From contig JBBPXY010000029.1 of NCBI GenBank assembly GCA_038200435.1, positions 1 to 6,247 on the forward strand: DNA of 6,247 bases, in the 5' to 3' direction. Origin of the DNA: JBBPXY01 sp038200435. GTDB taxonomy: Bacteria; Actinomycetota; Thermoleophilia; Solirubrobacterales; Solirubrobacteraceae. The notes under the pieces were generated by a model. The model ran no database searches and was not told the DNA's origin. It was given only the letters and a program-made list of their open reading frames with translations. This document shows, in pieces, positions 1 through 5,222 of the stretch. The position numbers were made by a program, and so were the translations under genes. Positions within the stretch are counted from its first letter, which is position 1. Each line of letters starts with the position of its first letter.

Positions 1-1
1 C

Positions 2-130
2 CTCGACGCGATCGCGCAGGACACGGGTATTCACGAGCGCTCGACGCTGTATTCGTCGACGGAGTTCAAGAAAGTGCGGCTGCTGTACTTCACGCGTGAC
101 TTCAAGGACTGGGAGCGGCGGCACTCCTAG
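2..130 (+). CDS. C-terminal fragment, possible Lrp/AsnC-type ligand-binding domain protein (partial)
   Basis: An open frame enters from the left edge and stops at TAG 128-130, giving 42 residues of a C-terminus that ends KDWERRHS. The stretch I-A-x-x-x-G-I-x-x-x-x-T-L-Y-S, followed by E-F-K-K-V-R-L-L-Y-F, resembles the last strand-helix-strand of the Lrp/AsnC ligand-binding fold, also found in siroheme decarboxylase-like proteins. That reading is from memory of the family pattern and is tentative, because the diagnostic N-terminal helix-turn-helix lies outside the window. Its stop codon shares one base with the most upstream possible hemL start (TAGTG), so it is probably co-transcribed with hemL. 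A regulator or haem-pathway protein would suit that position, but this is inference. Confidence 0.55.
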   Translation, partial: LDAIAQDTGIHERSTLYSSTEFKKVRLLYFTRDFKDWERRHS

Positions 131-207
131 TGGACAGTGGACAGTGCACAGTGGACAGTGAGGCTTCGAGCCCTGGCGCTGTCGACTGTCGACTGTCCAC
201 TGTCCAC
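130..207. repeat. Heptamer-based inverted repeat (cruciform/hairpin element) at the hemL 5' end
   Basis: The left arm, 130-158, is built from four 7-bp units of the type GTGGACA (one variant, GTGCACA). The right arm, 179-207, is its reverse complement, with units GTCGACT, GTCGACT, GTCCACT and GTCCAC. Aligning the arms base by base gives 26 of 29 pairs matched; the outer 16 pairs are perfect. The 20-nt loop, 159-178, contains a further small stem, GGCT (162-165) with AGCC (169-172). The element starts at the last base of the upstream stop codon and covers exactly the first 26 codons of the longest hemL frame. It resembles dispersed intergenic heptanucleotide repeat families known from other bacteria. 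I see no second copy in this window. Confidence 0.9.
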
Positions 208-1470
208 TCCGCCGAGCTCTACTCCCGCGCCCTGAAGCTCCTCCCGGGCGGCGTCAACAGCCCGGTGCGGGCTATGCGCTCCATCGGCCGCGATCCGATC
301 TTCGTGGAGCGTGGGCAGGGGGCGGAGCTGTGGGACGTCGACGGCAACTCCTACGTCGACTACGTCTGCTCGTGGGGGCCGCTCATCCACGGGCACGCTC
401 ATCCCGAGGTGCTCGCGGCCGTGAGCGAGGCGGCTGCTCGTGGGACCACCTTCGGCGCTCCGACCGCCGGCGAGGTCGACCTGGCGAAGGAGGTGGCCGC
501 CCGGATCCCGTCGGTCGAGATGCTGCGCATGACCTCCTCGGGGACCGAGGCCGCGATGAGCGTGATGCGCCTGGCGCGCGCGGCAACCGGGCGCGAGACG
601 GTCCTCAAGTTCGCAGGTGCCTACCACGGACACGTCGATGGGCTGCTGGCCGAGGCGGGCTCGGGCCTCGCCACGCAGGGCATCCCCGCCTCGCCCGGTG
701 TGCCAGCGGCGGCCGCGGCGGGAACGGTGGTCATTCCCTGGAACGACCCCGCCGCGCTCGAGGAGGCAACGGCGGCGCACGAGTTCGCCGCGCTTCTGGC
801 CGAGCCGTGTCCGGCGAACATGGGTCTCGTTCCGGCACAGGACGGCTTCCTCGAGCTCCTGCGCGAGCGCGCCGACGCGACAGGAGCGCTGCTCGTGTTC
901 GACGAGGTGATCTCGGGTTTCCGTGTCGGGCGCGGCGGCGCGCAGGAACGATCAGGCGTGACGCCCGACCTGACGATCATGGGCAAGGTCATCGGCGGCG
1001 GCTTGCCCGCCGCGGCGTACGGCGGGCACAGGGACCTGATGGAGCTCATCGCACCCGCCGGGAGCGTCTACCAAGCGGGAACGCTTTCCGGGAACCCACT
1101 TGCGGTAGCTGCCGGCCTGGCCACGCTGCGGCTGCTCGACGCTGCCGCGTACGAGCGCTTGGCCGAGATCACGGAGGCACTCGCGGACGGTCTGCGCCAC
1201 GCCGCCGCCTCGGCCGGCGCCGAGGTGCAGGTGCCGTGGCTGCCCGGGTTGCTCACGGTGTTCTTCTCAGCTGAGCCCGTGCACGACTACGCGGGCGCCG
1301 CGGCCTGCGACGCCGAGGCCTACGGCGCTTGGTGCCGGGCGCTCCTCGAGCGCGGTGTGTATCCGCCGGCCTCGCAGTTCGAGGCGTGGTTCCCGTCGCT
1401 GGCGCATACGCCGGAGCACCTCGAGCGCACGGTCGAGGCGGCGGCGCAGGCGTTTGCGGTCATCGCGTGA
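130..1470 (+). CDS. hemL: Glutamate-1-semialdehyde 2,1-aminomutase
   Basis: HemL is a PLP enzyme that converts glutamate-1-semialdehyde to 5-aminolevulinate, the last step of the C5 route to haem; it acts in the cytosol. Family motifs are clear: LLPGGVNSPVRA (about residues 38-49), SSGTEAAMSVMRLARA, the FAGAYHGHVDGLL segment, DEVISGFRVGRGG, and MGKVIGGGLP, in which K286 is the expected Schiff-base lysine. The EPCPANMG segment is a mild variant of the usual EPVxGNMG. The conserved protein begins around S27-A-E-L-Y. The preceding 26 residues are entirely encoded by the inverted repeat, so the longest frame (GTG 130, 446 residues) is unusually extended. GTG 151 is the only other GTG/ATG start before the conserved core; the first ATG (274) lies inside the core. 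GGGAG at 111-115 is the nearest Shine-Dalgarno-like site, with long spacing to GTG 130. The gene overlaps the next one by 4 nt. Confidence 0.96.
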   Translation: MDSGQCTVDSEASSPGAVDCRLSTVHSAELYSRALKLLPGGVNSPVRAMRSIGRDPIFVERGQGAELWDVDGNSYVDYVCSWGPLIHGHAHPEVLAAVSEAAARGTTFGAPTAGEVDLAKEVAARIPSVEMLRMTSSGTEAAMSVMRLARAATGRETVLKFAGAYHGHVDGLLAEAGSGLATQGIPASPGVPAAAAAGTVVIPWNDPAALEEATAAHEFAALLAEPCPANMGLVPAQDGFLELLRERADATGALLVFDEVISGFRVGRGGAQERSGVTPDLTIMGKVIGGGLPAAAYGGHRDLMELIAPAGSVYQAGTLSGNPLAVAAGLATLRLLDAAAYERLAEITEALADGLRHAAASAGAEVQVPWLPGLLTVFFSAEPVHDYAGAAACDAEAYGAWCRALLERGVYPPASQFEAWFPSLAHTPEHLERTVEAAAQAFAVIA

Positions 1471-2033
1471 TCGACCTGGCCGGGATCGAGCTCGGTGACA
1501 AGCGCGGGGGGATGATGCGCTTGCGCGCGGCGATCGAAGCGGAGGGGGGCTTGTTGGCCAAGGCGGTCGACCCGCTCGCTTGGCCCGAGATCCTCCGCGC
1601 CGAGCCCGGGACGCTCGTGGCGGCAGGCCCTCGCGCGCAAGCGCACCCAACCGAGTACCAGCTCGTTGTGGACCTCATCCTCGAAGGCCATCGAATGCAC
1701 GGCAGCGGACGAGGCTGGGTGGTCGCCTCCGCCGACCCCGATCTCGCCCTCCTGCTCGGCGACCAGCTCTACGCCATCGGGCTGACCCGGCTGGCGGCGC
1801 TCGGAGACGTCGAGGCCGTCGCGGAGCTCGCGGACGTGATCGCCCTCTGCGCGCAGGCGCGCGTCGCCGAATGGGAAGACCTAGCGGGGGCCGCGTGGGA
1901 CGCGGGGCCCGTCGCCGTGGGCTGGGGAGGCTCGCCCGGGCTCGAGGCGGCCAAGGCCGCCGCCCGGGCCGGAGAGCGGGGCGCACCCGAGCGGATGCGC
2001 CAAGCAGCCAGGGAGTTGGCACAACCCCGCTGA
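1467..2033 (+). CDS. Hypothetical helical protein, 188 aa, with a weak polyprenyl-synthase-like segment
   Basis: I do not recognise this family. The start is placed at GTG 1467, which overlaps the hemL stop as GTGA; ATG 1512 after a G-run is an alternative 15 residues in. Third-position G/C is high (roughly nine in ten over the first 70 codons), as expected for a real gene. The protein has no signal peptide or membrane segment and is rich in Ala, Leu, Glu and Arg, so it is probably helical and cytosolic. Residues 98-138 (GDQLYAIGLTRLA to AEWED) align without gaps to residues 122-162 of the polyprenyl synthase encoded at 5219-6193, with 14 of 41 identities including GD, L, LA, G, V-x-EL-A and a closing ED. 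It has no DDxxD motif, so it should not be a catalytic prenyltransferase. Coupling to hemL and proximity to menaquinone genes suggest a role in haem or quinone supply, but this is inference. Confidence 0.85.
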   Translation: MIDLAGIELGDKRGGMMRLRAAIEAEGGLLAKAVDPLAWPEILRAEPGTLVAAGPRAQAHPTEYQLVVDLILEGHRMHGSGRGWVVASADPDLALLLGDQLYAIGLTRLAALGDVEAVAELADVIALCAQARVAEWEDLAGAAWDAGPVAVGWGGSPGLEAAKAAARAGERGAPERMRQAARELAQPR

Positions 2034-2040
2034 TCCTCAA

Positions 2041-2070
2041 TGGGCACGGGGATTGTGACGCCCGTAGCCA
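2041..2070. repeat. Imperfect inverted repeat in the gap before the Rieske gene
   Basis: TGGGCACGGG (2041-2050) and CCCGTAGCCA (2061-2070) pair at 8 of 10 positions, with a 2-nt internal mismatch and a 10-nt loop. It starts 8 nt after the stop of the 188-residue gene and ends just before the candidate -35 box. There is no T-tract after it, so a classical terminator is not supported. It could be a weak 3'-end hairpin for the upstream operon or an operator for the qcr promoter. Confidence 0.4.
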
Positions 2071-2072
2071 TG

Positions 2073-2102
2073 TTGACGATACGATGCCAAAAGCGCTTCA
2101 AT
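2073..2102 (+). promoter_or_regulatory. Candidate sigma-70-type promoter for the qcr genes
   Basis: TTGACG (2073-2078) matches the -35 consensus at five of six positions. TTCAAT (2097-2102) is a 4-of-6 match to the -10 box with an 18-nt spacer. Transcription would then start near 2109, about 20 nt before the Rieske ATG. A second possible -10, TACGAT (2080-2085), fits the looser actinobacterial TANNNT pattern but has no well-spaced -35. This is the most AT-rich short stretch nearby and the only sizeable gap before the three complex III genes, which supports a promoter here. Confidence 0.35.
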
Positions 2103-2129
2103 GCGTAGTCCCTCTCCGTCTCACCCCTC

Positions 2130-2798
2130 ATGCCCGACCGCCGCAAGACACCCAAGTCCCCTTACACGGCCGACCGGAACATTCCGGGCGCCTTCGCGGG
2201 CGAAACGGTCACCCGCCGCCGGTTCATGACCGGCAGCGCCCACGGCATGGGCGGTATCGCGGCGGCCGCCTTCACTCTCCCGACGCTCGGCTTCGCCCTC
2301 GGTCCCGTGTTCGAGCGTGGCAAGGCGAGCTGGCAGGCCGTCGGCGCACCCAGCGAGTTCCCGAGCGACACCTACGTTCCCCGCGTGTTCACCCTCACCA
2401 ACGGGATCGGTGACGCGGGCAAGGCGACCGTCTACATGCGCAAGCACAACCCGGCGATCGACACGGACAAGTACAACGGCGATCTGCCGTTCGTCGCCGT
2501 GTCGACCCGGTGCATGCACCTCGGGTGCCCGGTGCGCTTCACCGAAGCGGCGGCCCGGTTCATCTGCCCGTGCCACGGCGGCTCCTACGACTTCCAGGGC
2601 AAGCCGACCGTCGGGCCGCCTGTCCGCCCGCTCGACCGTTTCTACACGCGCGTGCGAAAGGGCCAGGTCGAGATCGGCCCCCGCTTCAGCGTGAACTCCC
2701 AGCTCAAGCGGTTCCCGTCCTACCGCGATCCGGGCGAGGACACCGACGGCATCGGCCAGTACCTGTATCCCGGTCGTTTCTCCACCCCGAAGAAGTAG
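2130..2798 (+). CDS. qcrA: Menaquinol-cytochrome c reductase Rieske iron-sulfur subunit
   Basis: This 222-residue subunit carries the [2Fe-2S] cluster that takes the first electron from the quinol at the Qo site. The first Rieske box is C128-M-H130-L-G-C133 and the second is C146-P-C148-H149-G-G-S-Y153. By family precedent C128, H130, C146 and H149 bind the cluster and C133-C148 form the stabilising disulfide. The N-terminus has a twin-arginine-like T-R-R-R-F-M (28-33) followed by a hydrophobic, Gly/Ala-rich segment to about residue 61. That is the usual Tat-exported, uncleaved anchor, placing the cluster domain outside the membrane. The second box has Gly at the position where high-potential proteins have Ser (CPCHGS), as expected for a low-potential, menaquinol-type centre. 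ATG 2130 is preceded by a pyrimidine-rich stretch with no Shine-Dalgarno. The cytochrome b start follows 6 nt after the stop. Confidence 0.95.
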   Translation: MPDRRKTPKSPYTADRNIPGAFAGETVTRRRFMTGSAHGMGGIAAAAFTLPTLGFALGPVFERGKASWQAVGAPSEFPSDTYVPRVFTLTNGIGDAGKATVYMRKHNPAIDTDKYNGDLPFVAVSTRCMHLGCPVRFTEAAARFICPCHGGSYDFQGKPTVGPPVRPLDRFYTRVRKGQVEIGPRFSVNSQLKRFPSYRDPGEDTDGIGQYLYPGRFSTPKK

Positions 2799-2804
2799 GC
2801 CACC

Positions 2805-3608
2805 GTGAAGCTCAAGCCCCCCACGCCACCCCTCCCAGCGGCCCTGCAGCCGAAGCCCAAGCGGCCCGGCACCGGCGAGAAGGAGACGCCGCTCGAGCAG
2901 GCCAAGGAAGCCGGCATCGGGGTCGTCGACTGGATCGACGAGCGCACCTCCCTCTCCGGCGGCGTGCGCTGGATGCTCTTCCGCAAGGTGCCGAAGGGCA
3001 CCAACTGGTTCTACACCCTCGGCTCGGCGACGATGTTCGCCTTCCTCTCGCAAGCCGTGACCGGCGTCTTCCTCGCCATGTACTACGAGCCCGACGCCGC
3101 GGGCGGGGCCTACGAGTCGATCCGCTACGTGTCGACCGAGGCGTTCCTGGGCGCCTTCGTGCGCGGCATGCACAAGTGGGGGTCGGCGGTGATGGTGATC
3201 CTCGTCTTCCTCCACATGGCGCGCACCTTCTTCTTCGGCGCTTACAAGTACCCGCGCGAGCTGAACTGGATCATTGGCGTCGTCCTGTTGATCCTGACGA
3301 TGACGATGTCGTTCACCGGCTACCTCCTGCCGTTCGATCAACGGGCCTACTGGGCGACGATCGTCGGCGTCAACATCAACGGCACCGGCCCGATCGTCGG
3401 TCCGTACCTCTCGGACTTCTTGAGAGCCGGCCCCGAGTTCGGGGCCACCACGCTCTCCCGGTTCTACGCCATCCACATGCTGCTCGTGCCCGGCGCTATC
3501 GCGGCGATGATCGGCGCGCACCTCTACCTCGTGGCCAAGCTCGGCACGACGGCGCCTCCGTGGTTCAAGGCCGACCGCGCCGAAGAGCTCAACAAGGCTC
3601 CGGTCTGA
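2805..3608 (+). CDS. qcrB: Menaquinol-cytochrome c reductase cytochrome b subunit (b6-type, N-terminal half)
   Basis: This 267-residue membrane protein holds the two b haems and the core of the quinone sites. Four hydrophobic helices are visible, at about residues 67-95, 120-146, 153-178 and 220-246. The haem ligands are H123 and H137 (in R-G-M-H-K-W-G-S and L-H-M-A-R) and H224 and H239 (in Y-A-I-H-M-L and G-A-H-L-Y). The spacings are 14 and 15 residues; 15 in the second pair is the b6 pattern, against 14 in full-length bc1 cytochrome b. The length and the absence of a PEWY motif match a split cytochrome b whose C-terminal half is the next gene. The position that carries a haem-c_i-binding Cys in cytochrome b6 and Bacillus QcrB (F-Y-C-L-G) is T71 here. 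The first 40 or so residues are Pro/Lys-rich and probably cytosolic. The start is GTG 2805, with a weak purine stretch (AAGAAG) about 9 nt upstream. Confidence 0.95.
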   Translation: MKLKPPTPPLPAALQPKPKRPGTGEKETPLEQAKEAGIGVVDWIDERTSLSGGVRWMLFRKVPKGTNWFYTLGSATMFAFLSQAVTGVFLAMYYEPDAAGGAYESIRYVSTEAFLGAFVRGMHKWGSAVMVILVFLHMARTFFFGAYKYPRELNWIIGVVLLILTMTMSFTGYLLPFDQRAYWATIVGVNINGTGPIVGPYLSDFLRAGPEFGATTLSRFYAIHMLLVPGAIAAMIGAHLYLVAKLGTTAPPWFKADRAEELNKAPV

Positions 3609-3636
3609 TGATGGACGGTTCCGCGACCCCGCGCAC

Positions 3637-3677
3637 CCGGATGACGGCGCATACCGTCGCTGGATCTGCGTCATCGG
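3637..3677. repeat. Inverted repeat in the qcrB-qcrC spacer
   Basis: GATGACG (3640-3646) pairs perfectly with CGTCATC (3669-3675), and the pairing extends outward with one bulged base to 3637 and 3677. A shorter alternative stem, GACGG/CCGTC, lies within the left half. It ends 4 nt before the stronger hairpin at 3682-3702, so the spacer RNA could form two adjacent stem-loops. Confidence 0.45.
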
Positions 3678-3681
3678 TCTC

Positions 3682-3702
3682 GTCTTTGGTTCCACCAAAG
3701 AC
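3682..3702 (+). other. Perfect 9-bp hairpin between qcrB and qcrC
   Basis: GTCTTTGGT (3682-3690) and ACCAAAGAC (3694-3702) are exact reverse complements separated by TCC. The stem is compact, sits alone in the gap, and is AT-richer than its surroundings. It is followed by ACTTCGCCCTGC and not a T-run, so it is a poor intrinsic terminator. In an operon this geometry fits a processing or mRNA-stabilising hairpin that could set different levels of the upstream and downstream messages. Confidence 0.6.
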
Positions 3703-3777
3703 TTCGCCCTGCTTCCTTGACCAGCTCGGCCTGCGCCGCCCCCTGGCACACGCGGCCACGAAATCGGCCATCTTGCG

Positions 3778-4512
3778 ATGAACCAACGCGACAAGGAGGA
3801 GTACCTCCGCGAGTACTCGATCCTGAAGTCGAAGGGCAAGCCGTTCTTCCCCTACGCGGTGGCCAAGGACGGCGCCATGGCGTGCGTGGTGATGATCGTC
3901 ATCATCCTCATGTCGCTCATCCTCGGCGCCGAGCTCGGCCCGAAGGCCGACCCGACGACCACCACCTACGTTCCCCGGCCCGAGTGGTACTTCTTCTTCC
4001 TCTTCGAGGTGCTGCGGGTCATCAAGCCCCCGATCCTCACCCCGTTGGCGACGATCGGCGTGCCGACCATCTGCATCATCCTGCTGATGCTCCTGCCGTT
4101 CTACGACCGCAACCCGGAGCGGCGTCCGGAGCGGCGGCCGATCGCCACCACGGCGGGCATCCTGTCGATCCTCGCCATGGGCTACCTGACCTACCTCGGC
4201 GCCAACGCCGGCTCACCGAACGAGATCGACATGAAGGCGCCGTCGTCGCTCCAGGGCACCGCGCTCGTATCGTTCAACCAGGGCAAGGAGGTCATGGCCC
4301 AGTCGGGGTGCCTCGCTTGCCACAAGGTCGGTGAGAACGGCAACGACGGGCCAGGCCCGCAGCTGACGCACGTGGCCAACAAGCTTCCGCCCGCGGCGAT
4401 CGCGCAGACACTGCGCAACCCGACGGCACCAATGCCCACGTTTGAGGGCCTCGCCAAGAACTCGCCGGAGAAGTTCGCCGCACTGGTGAGCTTCCTGGGT
4501 CAGCTCAAATAG
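3778..4512 (+). CDS. qcrC: Menaquinol-cytochrome c reductase subunit IV-cytochrome c fusion
   Basis: This 244-residue protein completes the split cytochrome b and adds a cytochrome c. The first part has a hydrophobic helix at about 33-50, the Qo-site motif P68-E-W-Y71 after T-Y-V-P-R, then helices at about 91-108 and 122-142. This is the subunit IV layout. The second part, from about residue 160, is a monohaem c-type domain with C178-L-A-C181-H182 for covalent haem and M219 (A-P-M-P-T-F) as the likely sixth ligand. The order fits an extracytoplasmic haem domain tethered by the third helix, passing electrons from the Rieske cluster to the next carrier. The same fusion is known as QcrC in Bacillus. 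ATG 3778 is chosen because the conserved EEYLREYS region follows at once. A strong AAGGAGG lies just inside the gene (3791-3797), with no useful start after it. The short linker contains a doubled P-E-R-R. Confidence 0.95.
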   Translation: MNQRDKEEYLREYSILKSKGKPFFPYAVAKDGAMACVVMIVIILMSLILGAELGPKADPTTTTYVPRPEWYFFFLFEVLRVIKPPILTPLATIGVPTICIILLMLLPFYDRNPERRPERRPIATTAGILSILAMGYLTYLGANAGSPNEIDMKAPSSLQGTALVSFNQGKEVMAQSGCLACHKVGENGNDGPGPQLTHVANKLPPAAIAQTLRNPTAPMPTFEGLAKNSPEKFAALVSFLGQLK

Positions 4513-4556
4513 ACGCTCCGAAGGCCGGCTCGCTGCCGGAGCCACAGGTCCAGGCG

Positions 4557-5222
4557 ATGTTCGATCGCATCGCAGGGTTCTACGACCTGATGAACTCGGT
4601 GATGACCGCCGGACTGCACCACACCTGGCGACGCCGGGCGGCCGATCTGGCTCAGCTCAACCCGGGCGATCATGCGCTCGACGTGGCCACGGGAACGGGC
4701 GACCTCGCGTTCGAGCTTGCCCGCCGGGTGGGCCCGGAGGGCGAGGTCATCGGATCGGACTTCTCCGAGGAGATGCTCGAGCGGGCGAGGGCCAAGGCCA
4801 AGCCCGCGGACGCAGCAGTGCGTTTCGAGAGCGGCAACGCACTCGAGCTCCCCTATCCGGACGACTCGTTCGCCGCCGCGACGGTCGGCTTCGGGGCGCG
4901 CAACTTCTCCGACCTCGACCGCGGTCTGGCTGAGATGGCTCGCGTCGTGCGTCCCGGCGGGCGGGTGGTCGTGCTCGAGATCACCACGCCCCAGCGGCCG
5001 CCCCTTTCGTGGTTCTTCGCGGCCTGGTTCGACCGGATCGTCCCTTCGCTGGGGCGTCTCGCCGGGGATCCCGAGGCCTACTCCTACCTGCCGAACTCGG
5101 TCAAGCGCTTTCCCGAGCCCAGCGCGCTGGCCGGTGTCATGGCCGGAGCGGGGCTCGAGCGCGTGCGCTGGATCCTCACGGCGGGTGGCATCATCGCCTT
5201 GCACACGGGCGAAGTCGCGTGA
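4557..5222 (+). CDS. menG: Demethylmenaquinone methyltransferase (UbiE/MenG family)
   Basis: MenG methylates demethylmenaquinone with S-adenosylmethionine in the last step of menaquinone synthesis. The sequence opens with the family signature M-F-D-R-I-A-x-x-Y-D-L-M-N. It then has the SAM-binding motif LDVATGTGDLA (41-51), the acidic-loop region IGSDFSEEM (65-73), and the UbiE segment GFGARNFSDLDRGLAEM followed by RVVRPGGRVVVLEITTP. The length of 221 residues is normal for the family but slightly short at the N-terminus. ATG 4557 is the only ATG or GTG near, yet the in-frame codons just upstream read LPEPQVQA, which resembles the usual lead-in to MFDRIA. CTG 4533, with GAAGG at 4520-4524 in front, is therefore a possible true start giving 229 residues. 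The gene follows qcrC by 44 nt and overlaps the next by GTGA. Context favours menaquinone over ubiquinone as substrate. Confidence 0.94.
   Translation: MFDRIAGFYDLMNSVMTAGLHHTWRRRAADLAQLNPGDHALDVATGTGDLAFELARRVGPEGEVIGSDFSEEMLERARAKAKPADAAVRFESGNALELPYPDDSFAAATVGFGARNFSDLDRGLAEMARVVRPGGRVVVLEITTPQRPPLSWFFAAWFDRIVPSLGRLAGDPEAYSYLPNSVKRFPEPSALAGVMAGAGLERVRWILTAGGIIALHTGEVA

Larger units (their letters stand above)
3608..3781 (+). other. qcrB-qcrC spacer with two hairpins and a doubtful 57-codon ORF
   Basis: No recognised gene lies between the qcrB stop and the qcrC ATG (169 nt). A 57-codon frame, ATG 3608 to TGA 3779-3781, spans it exactly. It overlaps the qcrB stop as TGATG and the qcrC start as ATGA, which is the geometry of translational coupling. 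The peptide (starting MMDGSATPRTR, Ser/Thr/Ala-rich, no membrane segment) matches nothing I know. Fifteen of its 57 codons end in A or T, against one of the first 57 in qcrC, which argues against a conserved coding role. The spacer may instead be a structured untranslated region. If the frame is translated, its job could simply be to carry ribosomes across the gap to qcrC. Confidence 0.35.

Noticed and set aside
130..207. CRISPR array or recombinase attachment site
   Set aside because: The units are 7 bp with no spacers and the array is mirrored. No cas, integrase or transposase gene is nearby, and there is no target duplication.
1329..1466. Longer version of the 188-residue protein starting inside hemL
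   Set aside because: It would overlap hemL by about 140 nt, and the added residues are a frame shadow of HemL's conserved C-terminus. GTG 1467 gives a normal 4-nt overlap.
3682..3702. Intrinsic terminator between qcrB and qcrC
   Set aside because: The stem is good but is followed by a GC-containing stretch instead of a T-run, and it would separate two halves of one protein complex.
3717..3745. Promoter for qcrC beginning with TTGACC at 3717
   Set aside because: No acceptable -10 box lies 16-19 nt downstream; the region there is GC-rich.
2121..3839. Long minus-strand open frame of 572 codons across the Rieske and cytochrome b genes
   Set aside because: It lies opposite two unambiguous genes with intact motifs. 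High GC removes stop codons from the opposite strand, and its translation is Arg/Gly/His-rich with no recognisable domain.
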